DNA from: SHLQ01 sp033344795
GTDB taxonomy: Bacteria; Actinomycetota; Acidimicrobiia; Acidimicrobiales; SHLQ01
Length of the DNA: 64,000 nucleotides
Direction of reading: 5' to 3'
NCBI GenBank assembly: GCA_033344795.1
Contig: JAWPMS010000001.1
Location: forward strand, 4,588,001 to 4,652,000
Within the stretch, counting starts at the first letter, position 1, and every line of letters begins with the position of its first letter. Under the pieces are notes generated by a model. It was given only the letters and a program-made list of their open reading frames with translations, ran no database searches and was not told where the DNA came from. Below are positions 1-8,301 of the stretch, in pieces. A program made the translations under genes and the position numbers.

Positions 1-613
1 GGACACCTTGCACATTGCCCGAGGTCCCGACTGCAGCCCAGAAGTCCTGAAGAAGCCCCACCGGCTCCTTCACCCAGGCCTTTACCGGACTCTTCCACTC
101 GGTTCCCGACGAGCCGACCAGACGCTCGCTGATCCACTTCGCCGTGTCACTGATGACGCCGGTGGCGAGTTCGATCGGGAGGAGGAGAAGCACGGCCAAC
201 ACGTTGAAGAAGTCGTGCACGGTCGCGGCTGCGAACGCCCGGCGAAATTCGTTCGACTGTCTGATGTGGCCAAGCGAGACAAGGGTGTTGGTCACCGTGG
301 TGCCGATGTTCGCTCCCATGACCATGGGAACCGCGTCGTCAACGCCGAGCGCTCCCGAGGCGACCAGGCCAACAATCACCGACGTAGAAGCCGAGGAGGA
401 CTGCACCAGCACCGTTCCGAGAATCCCGATGCACAAGGCCGCAATCGGGTTGCTCGCAGCAGAGAACAGGCTCTCCTGCGTGTCCTCCCCCATGATCTTG
501 ATGCCCGCCTCCAGCGATGACACGCCGACGAGGAACACGTAGATCAGACCAAAGACCAGGAGAAACCGTAAAGGTCCTTCTAACTCTTTTACGGAAAGTG
601 ATCGGGCCTTCAC
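1..613 (-). CDS. Na+/phosphate symporter (NptA/Na-Pi cotransporter family), 3' part cut by window edge
   Basis: About 204 residues of an integral membrane protein are visible; the C-terminal part lies outside the window. Reading on the minus strand there is a hydrophobic N-terminal helix (FLLVFGLIYVFLVGV), then the family hallmark QSSSASTS followed by GANIGTTVTNT. These are the Na/Pi-cotransporter (PF02690) repeat motifs that form the substrate/sodium site. Known role of the family: sodium-coupled phosphate uptake across the cytoplasmic membrane. The start is a GTG at 611-613, the first start codon after an in-frame TAG; no convincing Shine-Dalgarno (SD) sequence precedes it, so the message may be leaderless. 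The family assignment is firm; the ion specificity is inferred. Confidence 0.85.
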   Translation of the reverse strand, partial: MKARSLSVKELEGPLRFLLVFGLIYVFLVGVSSLEAGIKIMGEDTQESLFSAASNPIAALCIGILGTVLVQSSSASTSVIVGLVASGALGVDDAVPMVMGANIGTTVTNTLVSLGHIRQSNEFRRAFAAATVHDFFNVLAVLLLLPIELATGVISDTAKWISERLVGSSGTEWKSPVKAWVKEPVGLLQDFWAAVGTSGNVQGV

Positions 614-689
614 GAACGGTGGACGATAGTCGCGCCTGTACTTCTACGCTATTTCGGAAGCACCTTTTCACCTTTGCCAGGCGCCCGCC

Positions 690-2429
690 TTACGGAATGA
701 GCGGCGTCAGGATGTTCGCTGGTCGATCCGGTCCAATGTGCAGGGTCGTGGTGCCGCTGAAACGCTCGGGGGGCCGATTCCGCTCGTCGACGTGGATGAA
801 CGGGCCGGATCCAGTGAAACGGTTCGCGAAGCTGGCGATCTCCATCTTCGATTCGTCGATCTCACCTCCGTACTCATAGTCGTTGCCACGAACGCTGAAC
901 CCGAGCGTGTATCCCGCGGGAACCACGATCGAGGTCGGCCACAGTTCGACGTGTAGTTCGTAGATCACTCCTGGCTCGAGCAGCTTCTCCTCGGTGTGGG
1001 GATGAATTGGACGCCACGGCTCGCTCAGCTCTTCGTCGAGGTCGCGATGCGACGCTCGCAGCCAGCCCTGTGCGATGGGGGCATTTGGCTCCACAGCCCC
1101 CTGGAAGACCACCTCGTCTCCCTGCTCATCAAACGCACGGAACACGACGAAGATGTCGGCATCGGGCTCCGAACTCGACACCCAGAGTCTTGCCGCCAGC
1201 GGTCCGGTGAACTCGGTTTCTTCGGTGAGCGGCGCAGAGCGAAAGTCGACGCCTTGGCCGGTGGCATCAAATTCGATGGACACCTCTTCTGTCGGAGGTG
1301 AGAGAGCAAGTGCGCCATCGGCATGCAAGAACTGCTCGGTCCAAACAGTGCGAGGGATCGGCCAGGCGTCCTCGAACCGTTCTTCGAATCGATCGACATG
1401 CCTGACCTGCAGCTGCACAGGTTGACGCTCCGCCCAACCATTGTCCTCGCCCTTCAGAAAGTGATCGAAGAATGCGAGCTGAATCTCACGGCCGTAGTCG
1501 GTGTAGAAGTGCGTCCAATGTTCTTCGCCGTGTAGCTCGAGCCATTTCTGGGACGATGCAGACTGAACGAAGCCTTCGACGTTTCCCCGAAGGTGCAACC
1601 CCTGCCCGCCCCAATTGCCTGCGGACAGGAACGGAACGTCGATGTTCTCGAATACGGGCGACCGGTCTCGGTGGTACTGATCGTTGAGCGGGTGAGAGGC
1701 AATCTCGTCGCCGAATGCACATCGATTCGCCGCGAGTTCTTCGTCCGACATCGTGGCCTCGCCGGAGATGTTGCGCCCCGTGACCCGGCTCTTGTAGCCG
1801 TTGTCGCCGAGTCCGTACTGCACTGCTGTCACCTGGAGGGGATACCAGTTGTCCCAGAACGTAGAAAGGATGCCACCGTGATACGTCATGTCTCGATACC
1901 ACTCGGCCGCCCCCTCCCACACACACATCGCCGTGAGTGATGGCGGCTTCAGCGAAGCGACATGCCATTGATTGATCGCCAGGTAGCTGATGCCGTTCAG
2001 GCCGACCTTGCCACTCGACCAGGGCTGCACGGCCGACCACTCAATGCACTCGTAGAAGTCGCGGGTCTCGCGCGGAGAGAAATGATCGATGTAACCCGGG
2101 GACATGCCCGTGCCGCGCGAGTCGACGCGAACACATACGTACCCTTCCGGAACCCACTTCTCCGGGTCGACGACTTCCCAATTCTGGTACTTGTTCGTCG
2201 AGCCCGCGGCGACGTCTGGATAGGCCTCGATCATCCGCTCCCATTGATCGCTATACAGGTCCTGGAACGCCAGTCCCTTGGCGTATGGGCCGTACGAGAG
2301 AATGACTGGATACGTTCCATCATCGTCGGGCCGGAAGACATCGGCACGCATGGCGATGCCGTCGTCCATTTCGATCTCAACGTCCCAGTCGATGCGCATT
2401 CCGTCGCGCACTTCACTCTTCCACATCAT
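690..2429 (-). CDS. CocE/NonD family (peptidase S15-like) hydrolase
   Basis: A 579-residue alpha/beta hydrolase of the X-Pro dipeptidyl-peptidase (S15)/cocaine-esterase group. The N-terminal catalytic part carries DSRGTGMSPG and the nucleophile elbow GISYL (Ser148). The C-terminal third is the jelly-roll domain (PF08530) with a late FSVRGNDYE motif. Members hydrolyse esters or amides of bulky substrates; the substrate here is unknown. The frame extends 11 codons upstream to a TTG, but an ATG at 2427-2429 has a GGGGG stretch about 6 nt before it and matches the usual family N-terminus, so it was chosen. The gene is divergent from the RidA gene, and a 21-nt candidate operator lies in the gap. 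Confidence 0.88.
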   Translation of the reverse strand: MMWKSEVRDGMRIDWDVEIEMDDGIAMRADVFRPDDDGTYPVILSYGPYAKGLAFQDLYSDQWERMIEAYPDVAAGSTNKYQNWEVVDPEKWVPEGYVCVRVDSRGTGMSPGYIDHFSPRETRDFYECIEWSAVQPWSSGKVGLNGISYLAINQWHVASLKPPSLTAMCVWEGAAEWYRDMTYHGGILSTFWDNWYPLQVTAVQYGLGDNGYKSRVTGRNISGEATMSDEELAANRCAFGDEIASHPLNDQYHRDRSPVFENIDVPFLSAGNWGGQGLHLRGNVEGFVQSASSQKWLELHGEEHWTHFYTDYGREIQLAFFDHFLKGEDNGWAERQPVQLQVRHVDRFEERFEDAWPIPRTVWTEQFLHADGALALSPPTEEVSIEFDATGQGVDFRSAPLTEETEFTGPLAARLWVSSSEPDADIFVVFRAFDEQGDEVVFQGAVEPNAPIAQGWLRASHRDLDEELSEPWRPIHPHTEEKLLEPGVIYELHVELWPTSIVVPAGYTLGFSVRGNDYEYGGEIDESKMEIASFANRFTGSGPFIHVDERNRPPERFSGTTTLHIGPDRPANILTPLIP

Positions 2430-2465
2430 TGGCCCCCGGCATTCGTCAGATCTTCCTGCCAAGAT

Positions 2466-2486
2466 TGCACAATATACGATCTGTCG
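2466..2486 (-). promoter_or_regulatory. 21-nt motif shared with the livH and 37.7-kb hydrolase promoters
   Basis: In the orientation of the hydrolase gene this element starts CGACAGAT and ends TATTGTGCA, 37 nt upstream of the ATG at 2429. It matches about 17 of 21 positions with the element in front of livH (21647-21667). A weaker match precedes the hydrolase at 37728. It sits between two divergent genes and could serve either. Function as an operator or promoter element is inferred from the similarity only. Confidence 0.35.
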
Positions 2487-2518
2487 AAGCGGAGACGCCT
2501 GACGAGAGGAGTCGCTCC

Positions 2519-2905
2519 ATGCGACGTATCAATCCAGCAGGAATTGCTGGCCCATTTGCCACATATGCCCACGGTGTCGAGGTGGAAAGCAACGCTCGAA
2601 TTCTGTTCGGCGCTGGTCAGACGGGGCAAAACCTCGATGGCTCTGTGCCGGAGAGCATCGAAGAGCAAGCTCGAATCACCTGGGCGAACATCGCCGTCAT
2701 CCTTGAGGAGGCCGGCATGGGCATCGGAGACATCGTGCAGCTCAACATGTTGTTGATCGATCGAGCCGACCGCGACGGCGCCATGGCGGTACGCGATGAC
2801 GAGCTCGGTCCACATCGTCCAGCATCGACGCTCATGTACATCTCTGGGTTGGCCAACCCGGCGTGGAAGATCGAGATCGACTTCATCGCTGCCCGAGAGG
2901 GCTGA
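2519..2905 (+). CDS. RidA family protein (reactive intermediate/imine deaminase)
   Basis: A 128-residue single-domain protein of the RidA/YjgF/YER057c family. Such proteins hydrolyse reactive enamine/imine intermediates released by PLP enzymes, or act as related deaminases in degradation pathways. Visible features are the N-terminal INPAGIAGPFATYAHG strand, the GQTGQNLDG loop and the C-terminal PAWKIEIDFIAA strand. The canonical arginine of classical RidA (near R105 in 'R..V') is replaced here by H-R-P-A-S-T-L, so it may belong to a divergent subgroup. The frame is open further upstream, but the ATG at 2519 has GAGAGGAG 9 nt before it and starts at the conserved domain. It is convergent with the molybdenum hydroxylase operon. 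Confidence 0.85.
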   Translation: MRRINPAGIAGPFATYAHGVEVESNARILFGAGQTGQNLDGSVPESIEEQARITWANIAVILEEAGMGIGDIVQLNMLLIDRADRDGAMAVRDDELGPHRPASTLMYISGLANPAWKIEIDFIAAREG

Positions 2906-2914
2906 ACGATTCGG

Positions 2915-5257
2915 TCAGGTCAGCGCGTTGGCTTCAGCCTCGTCGAGAAGATCACAGATCCGCTCGGGATCGACCGGATAGTCATTCACGATTACGCCGA
3001 ATGGCTCGAGCGCGTTCTCGATGGCCGAAACGATTGCGTTGGCCGCTGGCATGGTGCCACCCTCACCTGCCCCTTTCACGCCGAGGGGATTGAGAGGCGA
3101 AGGCGACTCGTGATGCACGATCGCGATCGGCGGCATCTCCGCTGCCAGAGGTAAGAAGTACTCGCCATAGTTCACCGACAAGGGCTGACCTGACTCGTCA
3201 TAGTGCATCCGCTCAAACAGGGCGTTGCCCAGTCCGTGCACCACACCACCGAGGATCTGCCCGTCTACGAGCTTGGGGTTGAGCATCCGGCCGCAGTCAT
3301 GGGCAACCGAATACCGGAGCATCGACACTTCGCCCGTTTCGATGTCGACCTCGACCTCGGCGATGTGGCTGCCACTCGCCGTTGGGGGTCCGTGGGTGAC
3401 GTTGTATGACGTGGCTTCGAGCCCTGGCTCGAAGCCCTTGGGGACCACCATGGTGTTGAACGGCCTGAGCTTGGTTGCAAGCTCTCCCAGCGTCACCGAC
3501 GCCCCTGGCGAACCCTTGACGGAAACCGAGCCACCAACGAGTTCGAGGTCCTCCTCAGCTGCCTCGAGCACATCTGCAGCAAGCGAGATGGCTTTCTCAC
3601 GAACCGCAACCGACGCGTTGTAGATCGCGGTGCTCGCAGCGACCACGGTTCTGCTCGCCACGGTGCCGACGCCGAGGGGAAACTGGGCGGTATCGGCTGC
3701 CTGAAAGACCACATTTTCGATATCGACACCGAGCTCGTCCGCAACGACCTGTGAGAACACCGTCGCATGGCCCTGGCCCTGGCTGGCCGTCCCTGTGAGG
3801 ACCTGCACGTTCCCGCTCGGCTGCACCCGAACAGTGGCCCCCTCGTATGGGCCCATACCGGTGTCTTCGATGTACGACGAAACCCCAATACCCAGATACT
3901 TGCCCGCAGCGCGAGCAACAGCTTGTCGCTCTCTGAAGCTGTCGTAGTCGGAGAGCTCTTTGACCTTGTCGAGGCACGCATGGAAATCGCCACTGTCATA
4001 ACTCACCGCGTCGCCCCCGGCCGTCTTGTGTCCTGGCTCATATGGGAACTGATCGGTGCGCACGAAATTGCGCGCCCGAACAACGGTCGTATCGAGGTTG
4101 AGGTGACGGGCCACGGCTTCGATCATCCGCTCCATGGCATAGGCAACGTTGGGACGGCCTGCACCCCGGACCGGTGACTTGCTTGGCGTGTTGGTGAAGA
4201 CCGAATCGAGAGTGATGTCGACGGCCGGGATCGCGTAGGGGCCGGGCAACGGGAAGAGTGACGTGATTGGGAGCACCAACCCGTAGTTCGTGTACGCGCC
4301 GTTGTCGTTGATGATCCGGCCGCGCACGCCGCGAATCTTGCCGTCATCATCCGCCGCAACGTCGAGGCTCCAGAGCTGATCACCCTGCTGGTTCAGCGAG
4401 ATGAAATGCTCGCGTCGATCTTCGATCCACTTCACTGGGCGACCGAGGAGCCGAGCTGCGATCGGGACGACCACCTCTTCTGGGTACACGCCACCCTTCG
4501 GTCCGAAACCACCGCCGACATCAGGTGCGATCACGCGTACCCGCGCATCGTCGAGCTCGAGGTAGTTCGCGAGCGTCGCCTTCACGAGATATGGCGCCTG
4601 AGTCGATGAGTACACCGTGAGCAGGCCGCCATCGTGGGGATCTTCGACCGCGAGCACGCCACGACACTCCATCGAGTGACAGCCGCCTCGATGCTGAAGG
4701 AACGTTTCGCTCAGAATGTTCGGAGCATCACCAAACGCGTCTTCGATGTCTCCAAAAGCGACACCAAGCGTGGCGACGTGATTGTCAGGCGAACCCACAT
4801 GCGCGATGGGCGCATCGGCATCGAGTGCGGTACGACAATCGACCGAGGCGGGAAGCGGCTCATAGTCGACTTGGACCAAAGCGGCAGCATCTTCAGCGAG
4901 ATAACGAGAGTCGGCCACCACGATCGCGATCGGGTCGCCGACAAAACACACTTCGTCCTTGGCGAGCGGGTACGCCCGGATGTCCTGCTTGAACGCAGCC
5001 GATGGATATGGCTGCGACAGAACCTTGCCGCTGTAGGGCTCTCCGAGATCATCGAGAAGGTACACCGCATGGACGCCCGGCATCGTCCGCGCGAACTCCG
5101 CGTCGATCCCGTTGATTTTCGCGTGGGCATGGTCTGCTCTGACGAACGCGGCGTGCAGCATGTCGGGAAGGACGATGTCGTCGACATAACGACCGTTGCC
5201 CGTGAGAAGCCGAGGATCCTCGGTGCGCACAACGTTGGTGCCTACATAACGAGTCAT
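2915..5257 (-). CDS. Molybdenum hydroxylase large subunit (CoxL-like, form II)
   Basis: A 780-residue molybdopterin-cytosine-dinucleotide-binding subunit of the xanthine dehydrogenase/aerobic CO dehydrogenase family. It has the a/b hammerhead domain in the first 150 residues, then the MoCo-binding domains with DVGGGFGPKGG near residue 247. The active-site loop reads PVRGAGR (362-368), which resembles the AYRGAGR of form II enzymes rather than the AYxCSFR of true CO dehydrogenase. The catalytic glutamate lies in GVKGAGEGG near the C-terminus. Substrate is therefore unlikely to be CO and is unknown. The ATG at 5257 overlaps the stop of the small-subunit gene (ATGA); a longer frame to 5326 would bury the start in that gene. 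Last gene of the coxG-M-S-L operon. Confidence 0.9.
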   Translation of the reverse strand: MTRYVGTNVVRTEDPRLLTGNGRYVDDIVLPDMLHAAFVRADHAHAKINGIDAEFARTMPGVHAVYLLDDLGEPYSGKVLSQPYPSAAFKQDIRAYPLAKDEVCFVGDPIAIVVADSRYLAEDAAALVQVDYEPLPASVDCRTALDADAPIAHVGSPDNHVATLGVAFGDIEDAFGDAPNILSETFLQHRGGCHSMECRGVLAVEDPHDGGLLTVYSSTQAPYLVKATLANYLELDDARVRVIAPDVGGGFGPKGGVYPEEVVVPIAARLLGRPVKWIEDRREHFISLNQQGDQLWSLDVAADDDGKIRGVRGRIINDNGAYTNYGLVLPITSLFPLPGPYAIPAVDITLDSVFTNTPSKSPVRGAGRPNVAYAMERMIEAVARHLNLDTTVVRARNFVRTDQFPYEPGHKTAGGDAVSYDSGDFHACLDKVKELSDYDSFRERQAVARAAGKYLGIGVSSYIEDTGMGPYEGATVRVQPSGNVQVLTGTASQGQGHATVFSQVVADELGVDIENVVFQAADTAQFPLGVGTVASRTVVAASTAIYNASVAVREKAISLAADVLEAAEEDLELVGGSVSVKGSPGASVTLGELATKLRPFNTMVVPKGFEPGLEATSYNVTHGPPTASGSHIAEVEVDIETGEVSMLRYSVAHDCGRMLNPKLVDGQILGGVVHGLGNALFERMHYDESGQPLSVNYGEYFLPLAAEMPPIAIVHHESPSPLNPLGVKGAGEGGTMPAANAIVSAIENALEPFGVIVNDYPVDPERICDLLDEAEANALT

Positions 5258-5742
5258 GATCGTTCCCCACGCATCTCGGCGGCAGCTTGAAGCCCTGCTG
5301 CGACGATCCCTTGGTAGCCGGTACAACGGCAGATGTTGCCCGAGATCGCCTCGCGTATCTCCGCCTCATCGGGCGATGGATTCTCTTCGAGGTAGGCGGT
5401 CAGCGACATCACCATGCCCGGAGTGCAGAAGCCGCACTGCAGCCCGTGATGATCTTGAAATGCACGCTGTACTGGACTCAGCTCGGCACCATCGGCCAGG
5501 CCTTCGATGGTCGTCACGGACGAGCCGTCGGCTTGTACGGCCAACATCAGACACGAACGCACTGCTTCGTCATCGACAACGACCGTGCATGCCCCGCAGA
5601 CACCGTGTTCACAGCCCAGGTGTGTTCCTGTGAGCCCGGCTTCCTGACGAAGGAAGTCGCCCAGGTGAGTCCGCGTTTCCGCCTCTCCCACAAAGGGTTC
5701 ACTGTTGACCGTCAAAGAAATGCGACGAGTATCCGACATCAT
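5254..5742 (-). CDS. Molybdenum hydroxylase small subunit, 2x[2Fe-2S] (CoxS-like)
   Basis: A 162-residue iron-sulfur subunit that passes electrons from the molybdenum centre to FAD. The plant-type [2Fe-2S] ligands are Cys44, Cys49, Cys52 and Cys64 (GCEHGVCGAC...C). The second cluster ligands are Cys103, Cys106, Cys138 and Cys140 (CGFCTPGM and ICRCTGYQ). Length and order of domains are typical of CoxS/XdhC-type subunits. The start ATG at 5742 overlaps the stop of the FAD-subunit gene (ATGA), and the stop overlaps the large-subunit start, so the three subunits are translationally coupled. Confidence 0.95.
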   Translation of the reverse strand: MMSDTRRISLTVNSEPFVGEAETRTHLGDFLRQEAGLTGTHLGCEHGVCGACTVVVDDEAVRSCLMLAVQADGSSVTTIEGLADGAELSPVQRAFQDHHGLQCGFCTPGMVMSLTAYLEENPSPDEAEIREAISGNICRCTGYQGIVAAGLQAAAEMRGERS

Positions 5743-6608
5743 TCGCCTCCCGAATTCGCGCGTATCGCCGCTTTCGCCAGAGCCCGTTCGACGAGAACTC
5801 CGGCAAGTCGTTGGCGGTACCGCGAGCTCGTGTACGAATCGGACATCGCTTCCATCTTCTTCGCCATCTCTGCGGCGGCTCGAAACGAATCCGGCGCCGC
5901 GGGTTGTCCGATCAATGCCGCTTCGACCTCGTCGAGGCGCATCGGTGTGGGCTGAGTGCCGGCAAGCGACACGGCTGCTCGCGTGATCACTCCGTCGCGA
6001 ACAGCGAGCAAAGCGCCAACAGCGACCATCGCGAAATCGCCATACCGTCGAGCGAACTCCTCGAATGCGTGGCCATGGCTCTCACCCCACGAGCTGAACT
6101 CGATCGAGGTGAGCACCTCGTCCTCGGCAAGGTTCGGAATCATGTACGCGATGGGCCATTCACGAATGGGGACGATGCGGCTGCCGTCGGGACCATTCAC
6201 CGTGAGGGCTGCGTCGTAGAGCAACGCCACCGCGGGTAGTTCTGCGGCCGGGTCGAGATGGCTGAGACTGCCGCCGATCGTGCCGCGTGTTCGAGTCTGG
6301 AAGTGGCCCACCCAATGGAGCGCTTCTGCGAGCACGGGCATGTCCTTCGCGAGTTCCGCACTCTTCATCAACGATGCTTGTCGGACCATCGCACCGACGC
6401 GTACACCGCTGCTCGTCGCCTCGATGCCGGACAGCCCTGCGACGGTGTTCAAGTCGATCAGGTGGTCGGGCTGAGCGAGGCGCAAGTTGAGCATCGGCAT
6501 GAGCGATTGGCCGCCCGCGAGAAGCTTGGCATCTTCGATCGTGCCGAGAAGCGAGACGAGCTCACCAACGCTCGTCGGGTCGTGGTAGGTGAACGGTGCC
6601 GGTTTCAT
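5739..6608 (-). CDS. Molybdenum hydroxylase FAD-binding medium subunit (CoxM-like)
   Basis: A 289-residue FAD subunit of the molybdenum hydroxylase. The two flavin-binding signatures are clear: AGGQSLMPML near residue 31 and TRGTIGGSLSHLDPAAELP near residue 105. It accepts electrons from the CoxS-like subunit and passes them to an unidentified acceptor. The ATG at 6608 is preceded by GAAGAG. It is separated from the upstream coxG-like gene by only 16 nt, in one transcription unit of the order G-M-S-L. Confidence 0.93.
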   Translation of the reverse strand: MKPAPFTYHDPTSVGELVSLLGTIEDAKLLAGGQSLMPMLNLRLAQPDHLIDLNTVAGLSGIEATSSGVRVGAMVRQASLMKSAELAKDMPVLAEALHWVGHFQTRTRGTIGGSLSHLDPAAELPAVALLYDAALTVNGPDGSRIVPIREWPIAYMIPNLAEDEVLTSIEFSSWGESHGHAFEEFARRYGDFAMVAVGALLAVRDGVITRAAVSLAGTQPTPMRLDEVEAALIGQPAAPDSFRAAAEMAKKMEAMSDSYTSSRYRQRLAGVLVERALAKAAIRANSGGE

Positions 6609-6624
6609 CTCTTCATCGTTCCCA

Positions 6625-7248
6625 TCAGCTGCGTTTGAACCTCTTCTTGATCATGGCGACCACCGCTCGAAAAAATAGGGCCAAACCAGAGGCTGGCTTG
6701 GCCCCGGTTGGTTCAGGTGCTTCCGCTGGCGCAGGCGCCTCGTCGTGCGGGGTGGCAGTCGCCTCGTGTGTCTCCGTGGTGACGGTTTCTTGATCCCGAG
6801 CCAACTCGACCTCGAGGTTCTCGACGAACTCGGCGATGAGCTGGTTGGCGATCTCGTCGATGAGCCCGCTGGCTCGTCCGTATTGGGCGACCGACCCGGT
6901 GAGATTCAGCGTCGTGTGCACATCGACGTTCGTCCGGCCGTTTCCGAGATCGGCGAGCGTGAACCGCACATCAGCCGCCGCGTTCCCGCGCCCCTTTGCA
7001 TCGCTCCCCTGCCCCATCATCAAAGCGGAGTGCGCCGCATGATCGATGTCGGTCATCTCGGCCTTACCAGCGAACCGTAGATTCACCGGGCCAACTTTGA
7101 CCTTCGCCCCACCCTTGACGTTTGTCTCATCGATGACCTCTGTGACCTCCGCGCCGGGCATGCACGGTGCGATTCGCGGCATGTCCAGAAAGGCCGGCCA
7201 GGTGGTCTCGATTGGGGCAGCGACTTCAAATTGATGCGTGAGTTCCAT
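6625..7248 (-). CDS. CoxG-like SRPBCC protein (membrane recruitment of the hydroxylase)
   Basis: A 207-residue CO dehydrogenase subunit G (CoxG) homologue. The first ~150 residues form an SRPBCC fold (MELTHQFEVAAPIETTWPAFLD start, GGAKVKVGPV strand, FENLEVEL-type C-terminal helix). An acidic, proline/alanine-rich linker follows, and then a hydrophobic C-terminal anchor (LALFFRAVVAMI) with a basic tail (KKRFKRS). In carboxydotrophs CoxG is thought to recruit the enzyme to the membrane and quinone pool. The linker plus anchor here supports the same job for this form II enzyme. It is the promoter-proximal gene of the operon. Confidence 0.88.
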   Translation of the reverse strand: MELTHQFEVAAPIETTWPAFLDMPRIAPCMPGAEVTEVIDETNVKGGAKVKVGPVNLRFAGKAEMTDIDHAAHSALMMGQGSDAKGRGNAAADVRFTLADLGNGRTNVDVHTTLNLTGSVAQYGRASGLIDEIANQLIAEFVENLEVELARDQETVTTETHEATATPHDEAPAPAEAPEPTGAKPASGLALFFRAVVAMIKKRFKRS

Positions 7249-7329
7249 GTCCCCTGCGGCTGCTCGAGCTCGATGTGCCGAGTCACATACTTATCACAGC
7301 GCAGGCTCCACAAGCCCAGCCACGGGCGT

Positions 7330-8220
7330 TCAATCAAGACCTCGGTACCAGGCGACCAACGCAGCACCAATCTCGTGCGGGCTGTCCTCCTGCACATAGT
7401 GCAGTCCGCTCACCACGACTTCGGTTTGATTGGGAAATGTTCGAACCTCATCGAGGACATGTCCCTTCATCACCGTCTCGGGTTCAACGTGAATATAGAG
7501 CTTCGGGATCTGACTCTCGGCGAGCCATTGGTTGTTCGCCCTGATCACGTCCAACACGTCTGCGGGCTCGCCCTCGACAGGGATCTCACGAGGCCACGTG
7601 AGCGTCGGGCGTCGACCCTCCCCCGGCTCCACGTACGGTCGGCGATACTCGTTCCAGACGGCGTCGGGAAGATCACGAATCACCATCGCCGGCAAGACCT
7701 TCTCAACAAAGAAGTTCTGCTCGAGCACGAGCTCCTCACCATCGGCGGTGCGAAACCGACGCATCATCGCTGAAACCTCTGGGCTCCAGAACTCCCACGT
7801 GAGATCACCCATCAGGCCTTGCATGTGCGCGATGGCTTTCACGCGGCTGCGATGCGCGTTGGCCCAAGTCAGGCCGAGCTGCACACCCCAGTCGTGCATC
7901 ATCAGAGTCACGGAGTCGCCGAGGTCGAGCAGATCGAGAAACTCGTCGATGTATCGCTGATGCTCGGACAGTCGATAACTCTGCGGACCCGAGTCAGCGA
8001 GCTTCTGCGAATCTCCCTGGCCGATATTGTCGACGGCGATACACCGGGCAAACGGTTCGACGTGTGGGATGACATTGCGCCACATGTACGACTGCGTGAT
8101 GTTGCCGTGGAGGAAGACGATCGGATCGCCTGGCCCACCCGTGTCGACGTACGCCATTCGGTTGCCGTGCACCTCGATCTCATGCTTCTCGTAACGCATC
8201 GTCGATTCGATCTCAGCCAC
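7330..8220 (-). CDS. Haloalkane dehalogenase-like alpha/beta hydrolase, catalytic Glu position occupied by Gln
   Basis: A 296-residue enzyme of the haloalkane dehalogenase (HLD) family. It retains the nucleophile Asp110 and halide-binding Trp111 in HDWG, the second halide ligand Asn40 in HGN, and the base His274 in GLHYVQEDSP. At the position of the HLD-II catalytic acid (E132 of LinB, in a '..EA' motif after strand 6) it has Gln134 (AHMQG). The acid may therefore be relocated or the chemistry altered. The frame begins at 8256, but GTG 8220 follows a strong GGAGGAG and gives the normal family length. It is divergent from a second HLD gene with an 81-nt gap. Confidence 0.85.
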   Translation of the reverse strand: MAEIESTMRYEKHEIEVHGNRMAYVDTGGPGDPIVFLHGNITQSYMWRNVIPHVEPFARCIAVDNIGQGDSQKLADSGPQSYRLSEHQRYIDEFLDLLDLGDSVTLMMHDWGVQLGLTWANAHRSRVKAIAHMQGLMGDLTWEFWSPEVSAMMRRFRTADGEELVLEQNFFVEKVLPAMVIRDLPDAVWNEYRRPYVEPGEGRRPTLTWPREIPVEGEPADVLDVIRANNQWLAESQIPKLYIHVEPETVMKGHVLDEVRTFPNQTEVVVSGLHYVQEDSPHEIGAALVAWYRGLD

Positions 8221-8301
8221 GGTTGTCTCCTCCAACGTTTCCTGCACCCTACGCAACGGTTTCCCGCACCCGAAGCAACGAGGGCGGCTACGTTTCTTCT
8301 C

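Noticed and set aside
2915..7248. True aerobic CO dehydrogenase
   Set aside because: The large subunit lacks the AYxCSFR loop; it has PVRGAGR, a form II signature.
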